Shown here piece by piece: positions 1 to 7,531 of a stretch of 64,000 bases of DNA. Every line of letters starts with the position of its first letter. Positions within the stretch are counted from its first letter, which is position 1. Source of the DNA: a candidate division KSB1 bacterium. Lineage in GTDB: Bacteria; Zhuqueibacterota; Zhuqueibacteria; Thermofontimicrobiales; Thermofontimicrobiaceae. The translations under genes were made by a program, and so were the position numbers. The DNA lies in the NCBI GenBank assembly GCA_034506395.1, contig JAPDPQ010000009.1, forward strand, positions 1 through 64,000, read 5' to 3'. A model generated the notes under the pieces. That model saw nothing but the letters and a program-made list of their open reading frames with translations, was not told the DNA's origin and did no database searches.

Positions 1-1
1 G

Positions 2-1198
2 CAATTTCATCTCTCTGAAGAGGCAGAGAAGCGGGTGCGGAAGAAATTCCGTGACCCAAATGCGCTGCCCAAAATTTTGATCGTGACCGAAAAGCTGCTC
101 ACGGGCTTTGATGCGCCTGTGCTCTACTGCATGTATCTGGACAAGCCGATGCGGGATCATGTGCTGTTGCAGGCCATTGCCAGGGTGAATCGGCCGTACG
201 AGGCTGAGGGCAAGGGCAAGCCGTGCGGCCTGGTGCTGGATTTTGTGGGCATCTTTGCGAATCTGGAGAAGGCGCTGGCGTTCGACTCGCAGGACATCGA
301 GGGCGTGGTGCGGGACATCGAGCTTCTGAAAGTGGATTTCGGCCAGAAGATCGAGTTCGCCCGTGAACATTATCTGTCGGTCATTCGGGGCCATTATGGC
401 GACAAAGCGGTGGAGGCGGTGCTGGTCCATTTTCAAGATGAGACGATCAGGCAGGAGTTCTATCAATTTTTCAAGGGGCTGTCCGAGAGCTACGACATCA
501 TCTCGCCTGATGCGTTTCTGCGGCCGTACATCAACGACATGGAGACGCTGGCACGGATGTATCGGATGCTGCGGGAGGCGTACGAGCCTGGGATCGATGT
601 GGATCGGGATTTCTCCAAAAAGGTAGCGCAACTGGTGCAAGAGCACACGTCGGGTGGCCGCATTCGGGATACCATCGAGGTCTATCAGATCAATGACCGA
701 ACGCTGGAATTGATTGAGCAGAGCCAGGTTTCGGACACGGAGCGGGTGTTCAACTTGTTGAAGAGCATCGAGAAAGAGGTGCGGGAGCATGTTGGGGCGC
801 AGCCCTATCTCAAATCCATCGGCGAGAAGGCGGCGCTGATCATCGAGCTGTTCAAGAGCGGGCAGAAGCAGACGCTGGAGGCGCTGGAGGAGCTGAAAAA
901 ATTGATCGTCGAAATCAATGAAGCGAGGGCTGAGCAACAGGCGAAAAATTTGCCGAAGGAGATTTTTTCGATCTACTGGGTGTTGAAGAATGAGGGGATT
1001 GGTTCGCCCGAGGCCTGCGCCAATCAGATGATCGAGACGTTCCAGCGCTATCCCCATTTCCGCACCAGCTCGGCGCAGGAGCGGGAGGTGAGGAGCAAGC
1101 TTTTTTCGGTGTTGGTGAAAAGCGGGCTGAAAGACATGGAGCGGGTAAAAGCGATCAGCGAGACCATCATGCGGGTGCTGAAGGGGGATTCGGTGTAA
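2..1198 (+). CDS. hsdR: Type I restriction enzyme R subunit (HsdR), C-terminal part
   Basis: This is the ATP-dependent translocase/endonuclease subunit of a type I restriction-modification complex. The reading frame is open to the window edge (frame starting at base 2), so the N-terminal nuclease and first helicase lobe lie outside. What remains shows the second RecA-like lobe: 'LLTGFDAP' (helicase motif V region) and 'LLQAIARVNRPY' (motif VI, with the arginine finger), then about 300 residues of helical C-terminal region that binds the methylase complex. GTG at 35 could mimic a start but is internal to homologous sequence. The coding stretch looks richer in GC than its neighbours, which would fit horizontal acquisition (inference). 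No hsdM or hsdS is visible downstream, so they must lie upstream if present. Confidence 0.9.
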   Translation, partial: QFHLSEEAEKRVRKKFRDPNALPKILIVTEKLLTGFDAPVLYCMYLDKPMRDHVLLQAIARVNRPYEAEGKGKPCGLVLDFVGIFANLEKALAFDSQDIEGVVRDIELLKVDFGQKIEFAREHYLSVIRGHYGDKAVEAVLVHFQDETIRQEFYQFFKGLSESYDIISPDAFLRPYINDMETLARMYRMLREAYEPGIDVDRDFSKKVAQLVQEHTSGGRIRDTIEVYQINDRTLELIEQSQVSDTERVFNLLKSIEKEVREHVGAQPYLKSIGEKAALIIELFKSGQKQTLEALEELKKLIVEINEARAEQQAKNLPKEIFSIYWVLKNEGIGSPEACANQMIETFQRYPHFRTSSAQEREVRSKLFSVLVKSGLKDMERVKAISETIMRVLKGDSV

Positions 1199-1206
1199 AG
1201 CTTTCG

Positions 1207-1614
1207 ATAGCACACGGATGAGACGGATGAGGCGAAGTGGCACGATTTTTTAGCTCGTTCTTTCCTTTTGAAGAGACCGAAAGAAATACTCGATAAGACG
1301 ATGTTAATGATTTTTATTCCAATCCAATGATGGCTAATGAAAATATTATTAACCTTAGTAGCAGAGCTGATTCAAGAATGCATGAACCTTATTAGCTTAT
1401 TAGGATTACTACCTAAAAGAAAAATAAGCCAATAAGGTTTAGTCGCTGTTGTTCATCATCAACTACTAAGGTTTATAAGGTTTAATCGGATTGATCCATC
1501 AATCTTTGTGGATCCATTAATTTAAATTTCAATGAGATTAAAAGGTCTGAATTAGTAAATACAGCTATCAAAAATCCGTGTTAATCAGTGTGATCCGTGT
1601 CATCCGTGGGCTAT
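1207..1614. repeat. Large concentric imperfect palindrome
   Basis: The whole gap between hsdR and the next gene is self-complementary about a centre near 1412. Outer arms are 1207-1254 and 1565-1614 (both read ATAGCnCACGGATGA from their outer ends). Middle arms are 1329-1361 and 1463-1500 (AACCTTAGTAG in both). The inner stem is 1385-1401 with 1423-1439 (17 bp, one mismatch, 21-nt loop). Regions between these arms pair only weakly. No ORF lies in it. It may be a MITE-like or repetitive extragenic element; transcripts through it would fold into a very long hairpin. Confidence 0.7.
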
Positions 1615-1650
1615 TATCAATTCAATTGAAAAGCGAAAGCAGAGCAAATC

Positions 1651-1929
1651 ATGATCGCAGCCAGTGAATTCAAACAGGAAGTATCGAGCTGGGCGCAGCA
1701 GGTCGGCGTGGTAGTGAAAGAGATTCACCTGCGCCAGATGAAACGCAAATGGGGCAGTTGCTCGTCCCGAGGGCGATTGACGTTCAACAGCGAGATTCTG
1801 CATCTGTCGCATAACGAGCGGCTGGAGAAGGTGCTGCATGAGTTGCTGCATTTGAAATATCCAAATCACGGGTTGATGTTTCAGCGGATGTTTGAAGTGT
1901 TTTGGCAGAAATTAAAAGGAGAAAGCTGA
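1651..1929 (+). CDS. Short YgjP/SprT-type zinc metallopeptidase (M48/DUF45)
   Basis: A 92-residue protein with the signature of the YgjP-like (DUF45) zinc metallopeptidases: 'MKRKWGSCSSRGRLTFN' at about residues 30-46, then the HExxH zinc site 'HELLHLKYPNHG' near residue 70, where the later histidine is the third ligand. Family members are usually about 230 residues, so this version lacks the N-terminal half and consists almost only of the catalytic core. The frame is open upstream only to 1630, so a longer start is not possible here. YgjP-like genes commonly sit beside type I restriction genes, which agrees with hsdR upstream. The substrate is unknown. Confidence 0.75.
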   Translation: MIAASEFKQEVSSWAQQVGVVVKEIHLRQMKRKWGSCSSRGRLTFNSEILHLSHNERLEKVLHELLHLKYPNHGLMFQRMFEVFWQKLKGES

Positions 1930-2040
1930 AAAACTGATCGGTAGCTGATATTGACTGTTCAGGGCTAAAGTCGTTACTGATCGGTCCTTGCAAGTGATCG
2001 GTCAGTAGAACCATTGAATAAAGATGCTAAGAAGACAAAG

Positions 2041-2337
2041 ATGAAAACCTATGATGAATTTGTGATCCTCAGTTCTCCGGCTCAGGTCATTGCCAGCGCT
2101 GCCAATCTGATTGCCCAAAATGTGCCCCAGGGTTCGCATTTGAATCGACGAAAAGATGGCGCCGACGCTAAAGGGAAATGGGTGCATTTTAAAAGTGATT
2201 ATGGACTTTTTCACAATTGCGAAGTGATGGTGAAGGCGGTTCGATGCCAGAATCAGGCTGGCACGGCTGTTACCATCTCGGGCTGCGAATGTGAAAAGAT
2301 GCAAAAGTTATATCGCAAATTAAGAGATGATCTTTAG
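2041..2337 (+). CDS. Hypothetical protein
   Basis: A 98-residue protein from ATG 2041 ('MKTYDEFVILSSPAQVIASA'); a TTG at 2014 would add nine charged residues without a better ribosome site. I do not recognise the family. It has no signal peptide or membrane segment, a basic middle (residues ~45-60) and two cysteines close together near residue 85 ('GCEC'). The composition looks like a genuine small soluble protein, but nothing around it gives a function. It follows the metallopeptidase by about 110 bases and may be co-transcribed with it. Confidence 0.45.
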   Translation: MKTYDEFVILSSPAQVIASAANLIAQNVPQGSHLNRRKDGADAKGKWVHFKSDYGLFHNCEVMVKAVRCQNQAGTAVTISGCECEKMQKLYRKLRDDL

Positions 2338-2639
2338 CCGGTGAAAATCCTGGTGAATTTTATTCGGCTTGGCAAGGCGATCATATTAAACAGGATATTT
2401 TGATCGGTCAGCAGCGTTAAACAGTGGTCAAGCTGGCATAAAAGCGAGCTCAAGATGATGCTCATAGATGCTAATTGAGCAAGCGGGAGGAAGAATTAAA
2501 GTGCGCCAACAAGTCCCCTTCTCAAAGCATAAAACACCAAGCAATTGACATTGCATGGCATAAATCAGCGGTAGAAAGGACAACAAATTCATGTAGGCCT
2601 AAATCAGATTGATTTTTCATTACAAGAGAGAACAGAATC
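2338..2639. other. Intergenic region, no gene seen
   Basis: About 300 bases between the hypothetical gene and gmhA. No ORF with a plausible ribosome site, no clear terminator hairpin and no convincing promoter could be read. It probably contains the gmhA promoter. Confidence 0.4.
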
Positions 2640-3341
2640 ATGCAAAAAATATTTCATAACCTGCCTGAAGATGCGAAACGATTTCTCAATCAGCACCCGG
2701 ACGTGGTAGCGATTTTGGTCGATTTCATGGAGCGCAGCCCAGCTTTTGAACCAACTATGGGCGATCTCATTCGAAGCTACCTCCGAATTGTAGATTGTTT
2801 TGAGCGAGATGGGAGGCTATTCGTTTGCGGCAATGGTGGAAGCTTTGCCGATAGTCTGCACATTTCGGCAGAGATGATGAAGTCATTTCAGCGTCGGCGC
2901 GGCCTTCGTGCCGAGGATCGGAAAAGATTTTTGGGGTTGCCGGATGGAGAGATTTTGGCTGGGGCATTGGAATATGGCCTGCCGGTGATCGTTTTGGGAT
3001 TGAACGCTTCGCTGCGATCGGCCGTGGAGAACGACATACCAGTGCCGGGGATCGGTTTTGCGCAGGAATTGTTTGCACTGGGCAAAGCAGGTGATGTACT
3101 CCTTGGGATCAGTACCAGCGGCAACGCCCGAAACGTCTGTTATGCCATGACCACGGCCCGAGCGATTGGGATGAGCACCATTGCATTAACAGGCCAAACT
3201 GGTGGGAAACTGGCTTCGATGGTTGAGATCGCCATTCGCGTGCCAGCCAGCAGCACGCATCGCATTCAGGAGCTGCATTTGCAGGTGTATCATACGCTGT
3301 GCGCCATCGTCGAGGCGCATTTTTTTAAAGACGGGAAATGA
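2640..3341 (+). CDS. gmhA: Phosphoheptose isomerase (SIS domain)
   Basis: Predicted sedoheptulose-7-phosphate isomerase, the first step of ADP-heptose synthesis for lipopolysaccharide core. The SIS fold is visible: 'LFVCGNGGSFADSLHISAEM' at about residues 60-80, 'GDVLLGISTSGNARNV' near 146-161, and the C-terminal helix 'HRIQELHLQVYHTLCAIVE'. At 233 residues it is longer than typical GmhA (about 190) because of an insert of roughly 35-40 residues after the first motif ('RRRGLRAEDRKRF' onwards); similar inserts occur in other SIS sugar isomerases, so substrate is inferred mainly from context. The next two genes encode later heptose steps, 33 and ~160 bases apart, suggesting one operon. Confidence 0.8.
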   Translation: MQKIFHNLPEDAKRFLNQHPDVVAILVDFMERSPAFEPTMGDLIRSYLRIVDCFERDGRLFVCGNGGSFADSLHISAEMMKSFQRRRGLRAEDRKRFLGLPDGEILAGALEYGLPVIVLGLNASLRSAVENDIPVPGIGFAQELFALGKAGDVLLGISTSGNARNVCYAMTTARAIGMSTIALTGQTGGKLASMVEIAIRVPASSTHRIQELHLQVYHTLCAIVEAHFFKDGK

Positions 3342-3374
3342 GCGGGTGCAAATTAGGTATTTGGAATTTCTTTC

Positions 3375-4454
3375 ATGATCGCACAAAAAATTACAACCAG
3401 AGACGAACTCGTTCTGATCTGTGATCAGATGCGACGAGAAGGGCGAGTCATCGGTTTTACCTCTGGCGCGTTTGATCTGCTCCATGCTGGTCACGTGGAT
3501 TTCCTGGAGCAGGCCAGGGCACAGTGCGATCGATTGATCGTCGGCATCAATTCGGATGCGTCAATCCAAAAATATAAGGGACCAACTCGGCCAATCATTT
3601 CAGAACGACTGCGGCTGAAAACGGTCGCAGCACTGGAATCGGTGGATTATGTTTTTTTATTTGATGAGCGGCGCAATGCCAAGAACATCGAGCTGCTAAA
3701 GCCACATATTTATTTCAAGGCTGGCGATTATACTGCAGAGCAACTGTCCTCCAAACCGCTGATGGAACAAATCGGGGGGGAAGTACGATTAATCCCCGTT
3801 AACGAACCGATATCTACCACCGCCATCATCGAGCGGATCCAGCTCCAGGGAGATGGGGATCGATTTGTCGAGGAACAGGAGCGAACAGTTCATTTGAAGC
3901 TGAAGCCAACGAAAATGCGACCTGCCGTGTTCCTGGATCGGGATGGCACGATCAATCGCGAGATCGGTTACCTGAGCGAGCCAGAACAATTCGAATTTCT
4001 TCCCAACGCGCTCCATGGTTTGAAGAAAATGCAGGACCTGGGATATCGGCTGGTAATTGTCACGAACCAAGGGGGGATAGGGCTTGGATATTTTACCAAA
4101 GAGGACTTTTACCGGGTCAATAAAAAGATGCTGGCTGAGGTTTCTCGAGCTGGAATTTTGATCGATAAAATCTATTTCTGCCCCCATAGCAAGGCCGACA
4201 ATTGCCCATGTCGCAAGCCAGAGCTCGGATTGATCGAACGCGCCAAGGAGGAATTGAATCTCGATCTTTCGCATAGTTTTTTTATCGGTGATAGCGAAAT
4301 CGATATTGAGACTGGCGTTCGGGCTGGGATGAAAACGATTCTGATCGAAAATGAACGAGTGCCGGCGCTAGAGTCGATGTCCCCCAAGCCGGATTTCATC
4401 GTCAAAGATTTGCTGGAAGCGGCAGAGACCATTTTAAAATTAGAGCGGGAATAG
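3375..4454 (+). CDS. Fusion of heptose-1-phosphate adenylyltransferase (HldC-like) and heptose bisphosphatase (GmhB-like)
   Basis: Two enzymes in one 359-residue chain. Residues ~1-145 are a cytidylyltransferase-fold nucleotidyltransferase like the C-terminal half of HldE, with 'GAFDLLHAGHVDFLEQA' carrying the HxGH motif. Residues ~175-359 are a HAD phosphatase of the GmhB type: 'FLDRDGTINREIGYL' (nucleophile Asp), 'IVTNQGGIGLGYF', the zinc-loop cysteines in 'CPHSKADNCPCRKPE', and 'FFIGDSEIDIETG'. GmhB removes the 7-phosphate of heptose-1,7-bisphosphate; the transferase adds AMP to heptose-1-phosphate, so the fusion would join two consecutive steps. The usual HldE kinase half is not present. 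The canonical 'TNGCFD' is 'TSGAFD' here, so the transferase half may differ in substrate. Confidence 0.85.
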   Translation: MIAQKITTRDELVLICDQMRREGRVIGFTSGAFDLLHAGHVDFLEQARAQCDRLIVGINSDASIQKYKGPTRPIISERLRLKTVAALESVDYVFLFDERRNAKNIELLKPHIYFKAGDYTAEQLSSKPLMEQIGGEVRLIPVNEPISTTAIIERIQLQGDGDRFVEEQERTVHLKLKPTKMRPAVFLDRDGTINREIGYLSEPEQFEFLPNALHGLKKMQDLGYRLVIVTNQGGIGLGYFTKEDFYRVNKKMLAEVSRAGILIDKIYFCPHSKADNCPCRKPELGLIERAKEELNLDLSHSFFIGDSEIDIETGVRAGMKTILIENERVPALESMSPKPDFIVKDLLEAAETILKLERE

Positions 4455-4616
4455 CCGATTAGCCGAAGTTTGAGATATCTCAATCGAGCAATGATACAAT
4501 GAAAGAATTGATTTAATATGGTAGGAATGCTTGAATTTTGCGATAGGAGAGCCATGCGAAATTAGGGACAGGCATTGCTCTGAAAGCAGAGAAATAAATT
4601 GGCTCGGAAGCAAAAT

Positions 4617-5105
4617 ATGATTGATAAATTGGTTTCGCTGGAACAATTGAAAGGCCTGGTTGATCGATTTCGCTCCGAAGGGAAGCGGATCGCGTGGACC
4701 AATGGTTGTTTCGATATCATTCATGCCGGTCATGTGGATTATCTGCAGCGATCGAAGGCTTATGGCGATTATCTGGTAGTGGGGCTGAATAGTGATACTT
4801 CCGTAAGGCAACTCAAGGGAGAATTGCGTCCGATTTTTTCAGAACAAGATCGGGCCAAAGTATTATGTGCGCTTAGCCCTGTTGATTTCGTGATCATTTT
4901 TTCAGATAAAAGCCCGATCAAAATCATCGAACAGCTCCAACCTGAGTTTTACATCAAAGGAGGGGATTATACCCTCGATACGATTGACCAAGCAGAACGC
5001 AAGGTAGTGGAAGGCTATGGCGGCCAAATCGTGCTTTTGCCCATGGTCGCTGGAGTTTCCAGTTCGATTATCGTTGAGAAAATCAAAAAGCTGTCGGATC
5101 TGTAG
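4617..5105 (+). CDS. hldC: Second HldE C-terminal-type nucleotidyltransferase (RfaE2-like)
   Basis: A stand-alone 162-residue nucleotidyltransferase, predicted to form ADP-heptose from heptose-1-phosphate and ATP. It keeps the canonical 'WTNGCFDIIHAGHVDYL' (HxGH site) and 'EFYIKGGDYTLD', both closer to consensus than the fused copy upstream. ATG 4617 is preferred because GGAAG lies six bases before it; a TTG at 4599 in the same frame has no such site. It is about 160 bases after the fusion gene and 71 bases before ubiE. The presence of two transferases suggests either two activated heptoses (for example ADP- and GDP-linked) or sub-functionalised duplicates. No kinase partner is in the window. 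Confidence 0.85.
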   Translation: MIDKLVSLEQLKGLVDRFRSEGKRIAWTNGCFDIIHAGHVDYLQRSKAYGDYLVVGLNSDTSVRQLKGELRPIFSEQDRAKVLCALSPVDFVIIFSDKSPIKIIEQLQPEFYIKGGDYTLDTIDQAERKVVEGYGGQIVLLPMVAGVSSSIIVEKIKKLSDL

Positions 5106-5176
5106 GGGAATGACTCTCCATCCGTGGCCAGAGAAGAATGAAATGAGGGTCAATTTGATTTTAGGCGAATAAATTT

Positions 5177-5920
5177 ATGTCCGAAAAAAATCCATTTGCT
5201 GGAAGGTTTTCGACTTCTGAAGAGAAAAGAAATTATGTTTTGAACCTGTTTTCTTCGCTCCCGGATCATTATGATCGCATGAATCGGATCATGTCGCTCG
5301 GGTTGGACATGAGTTGGCGCAGAAAATCCATTAAGCTCGCCAATTTCAAGTCGGATGGATTATTGCTTGACCTGGCGACTGGGACTGGGGACATGATTTT
5401 GGCTGCGAAAAAAATTGTAGCTGAAGCGGAATTTATTGGCCTGGATTTTTGTGAGCCGTTACTGCAGATTGCAAAGAAAAAGCTAAATGATGGGATCGCG
5501 GCGAACAAGGCATGGTTCATTCAGGGCGATGCATTGAGTTTGCCGTTCGAAAATAATGTCTTCGATGGTGCATTTACCGCATTTGCCCTACGCAACGTCG
5601 TCAGCGTTGAACAGGTGTTTCGGGAATTACATCGGGTGATCCGTCCAGGAGGAAAAGTGGCGTCCCTGGAAATGGTGAAGCAGAGCCATCCAGTTTTAAA
5701 AAAGCTATTTTGGTTCTATTTTCAGCATGTCATCCCTCGTCTGGGCCGCTGGCTCACCTCCTATCCCGATGCCTATTCCTATCTGCCGCTGTCCATCGAA
5801 AATTTCTATACCGCCGAGGAACTGAAGGAGGTTATAGCCAGGGCTGGCTGGCAGAATGTTCGCTGCTTCCCAGTGATGTTCCGCAACGTCGCAATCCATA
5901 TAGCGGAAAAATCAAGCTGA
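5177..5920 (+). CDS. ubiE: Demethylmenaquinone/ubiquinone methyltransferase UbiE/MenG
   Basis: A class I SAM methyltransferase of 247 residues that methylates demethylmenaquinone in respiratory quinone synthesis. Diagnostic stretches are 'HYDRMNRIMSLGLDMSWRR' near residue 34, the SAM loop 'LLLDLATGTGDMIL' near residue 62, 'ALRNVV' near 138 and 'YSYLPLSIENFYTAEEL' near 200, all typical of UbiE/COQ5. Menaquinone is more likely than ubiquinone in this kind of bacterium (inference). It follows hldC by 71 bases on the same strand. Confidence 0.93.
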   Translation: MSEKNPFAGRFSTSEEKRNYVLNLFSSLPDHYDRMNRIMSLGLDMSWRRKSIKLANFKSDGLLLDLATGTGDMILAAKKIVAEAEFIGLDFCEPLLQIAKKKLNDGIAANKAWFIQGDALSLPFENNVFDGAFTAFALRNVVSVEQVFRELHRVIRPGGKVASLEMVKQSHPVLKKLFWFYFQHVIPRLGRWLTSYPDAYSYLPLSIENFYTAEELKEVIARAGWQNVRCFPVMFRNVAIHIAEKSS

Positions 5921-6006
5921 AACGTCAAATTGCATCGATCATTATTCCGATACATGATCATTTCAAATCTCATAATCACTGGTTCTCTGATTACTGCTTA
6001 CTGCTT

Positions 6007-6055
6007 ACTGATCACTGATTACTGATCACTGATTACTGATCACTGATTACTGATC
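6007..6055. repeat. 14-bp tandem repeat, 3.5 copies
   Basis: The unit ACTGATCACTGATT occurs three times perfectly (6007-6020, 6021-6034, 6035-6048) followed by a half copy, between ubiE and the protease gene. Degenerate copies extend upstream to about 5988. The same unit reappears near 15361-15392. Confidence 0.9.
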
Positions 6056-6116
6056 TTTGCTCGCTAACAACTTTTCATCAATCATGGTGATTTGAGCCAT
6101 ACGGAGAAAAAGAAAC

Positions 6117-7397
6117 ATGACAACAGCTATGGTAATTTTGTTGGTTATTTATTTGTTGCTGGTAATATTTGGCTATTGGATGAAATTTCTCAATCTTAAT
6201 TTTCTGCGTAAGCATGGACACATCATTCCCAAGCCATTTGAGGGCCATATCGATGGTGAGCTATTGAAAAAAACCAGCGCCTATACATTTGAGCATAGTC
6301 GATTCGGTTACATCGCTTCGATTTTCGATAACATTCTGTTCATCGCGTTTTTGTTCGGCGGGTTAATGATGATATACAATCGCTGGATCAACTCGCTGGA
6401 TCTTTCGTTCGTATTAACTGGCATTGTATTTTTTCTCATCCTCGATCTTGTTTCGACTATCTTAGGTATTCCCTTTGATCTTTATAGCACGTTCAAAATA
6501 GAGAACAAGTACGGGTTCAACACCACCACACCGAAAATTTGGATATCCGATTTTATCAAATCGCTGCTGATTTCCATTATCTTGCTTCTCATTACTGGAG
6601 GAGCTGCGCTCTGGATCGTCCAGGTCAGTCCCAACTCTTGGTGGCTGTGGATTTGGGCGTTCTTCCTGGCTTTTAGCCTTTTTTTCATGTACATTTCCCC
6701 TTACGTGATTGAGCCGCTTTTCCATAAATTCACCCCAATTACCGAATATGAGGGGCTGGAAGAAAAGATCCGCGCCATGTTCGAAAAGGTCGGTATCAAG
6801 GTCAGCCGTGTTTTCCAGATCGACGCCTCAAAGCGGAGCACCCATACCAATGCCTATTTCACAGGAATCGGCAAGGTGAAACGCATCATCCTTTACGATA
6901 CTTTATTACAAAAAATGACTCACGACGAGATTTTGGCTGTGTTGGCACATGAGGCAGGTCATTGGAAAAAAAAGCATATCTTGAAGCGGATCATCATCTC
7001 GGAGGCGCTGGGATTTGTTGGATTCTACATTTCGTTTCGAATTTTGCAGACCAGTTGGCTAACCGATCTGTTCGGCATTGAACCTTCAGCAAACTATCTT
7101 GACAAAACGACATTTTTTGTCAAATTGATCATTCTGGGTTTCATTGGGAGCATCATCTCGGTTCCGTTTTCGCCGATCAGTGCTTATTTTTCGCGGAAGC
7201 AAGAACGCCAGGCGGATCAAATGGCCGTGAACCTCACTGGCAGCCCCGATGGATTGATCAGCGCGTTGATCAAATTGTCCAAGGACAATTTATCCAATCT
7301 CCATCCCCATCCGCTATATGCGAAACTTTATTATTCCCATCCACCCATTGTGCAGAGATTAGAACAATTGAAATTGATGACGCCACAGGAAAAATAG
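6117..7397 (+). CDS. Ste24-like (CAAX prenyl protease 1 family) M48 membrane metallopeptidase
   Basis: An integral inner-membrane zinc protease of 426 residues. It has several hydrophobic helices in residues 1-200, the zinc motif 'HEAGHWKKKH' at about 278-287, two more helices, and the third ligand glutamate in 'RKQERQADQMA' near residue 363, the order seen in Ste24/M48A enzymes. In bacteria without prenylated CAAX proteins these act in membrane protein quality control or as unassigned endopeptidases; the substrate here is unknown. ATG 6117 follows a purine-rich 'GGAGAAAAAGAAAC'. A 14-bp repeat array separates it from ubiE, so it probably has its own promoter. Confidence 0.9.
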   Translation: MTTAMVILLVIYLLLVIFGYWMKFLNLNFLRKHGHIIPKPFEGHIDGELLKKTSAYTFEHSRFGYIASIFDNILFIAFLFGGLMMIYNRWINSLDLSFVLTGIVFFLILDLVSTILGIPFDLYSTFKIENKYGFNTTTPKIWISDFIKSLLISIILLLITGGAALWIVQVSPNSWWLWIWAFFLAFSLFFMYISPYVIEPLFHKFTPITEYEGLEEKIRAMFEKVGIKVSRVFQIDASKRSTHTNAYFTGIGKVKRIILYDTLLQKMTHDEILAVLAHEAGHWKKKHILKRIIISEALGFVGFYISFRILQTSWLTDLFGIEPSANYLDKTTFFVKLIILGFIGSIISVPFSPISAYFSRKQERQADQMAVNLTGSPDGLISALIKLSKDNLSNLHPHPLYAKLYYSHPPIVQRLEQLKLMTPQEK

Positions 7398-7531
7398 ATA
7401 GCTTCGCCTAATAAATGATGAAGCCCGGGAATGATTCGCAATCCGACCTCTGCGATATTTCGTTTTGAATATGATCATGAAAGAGGCGATTGCAAAAAGA
7501 AGAGAATTTGAAAAAATCAAAAGAGCAAAAA

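Noticed and set aside
3789-4274. 161-residue frame on the minus strand inside the HldC-GmhB fusion gene
   Set aside because: Antisense to a clearly conserved gene and shows no recognisable protein pattern.
6007-6055. Possible CRISPR-like array
   Set aside because: The 14-bp units are directly tandem without spacers, so it is a simple tandem repeat.
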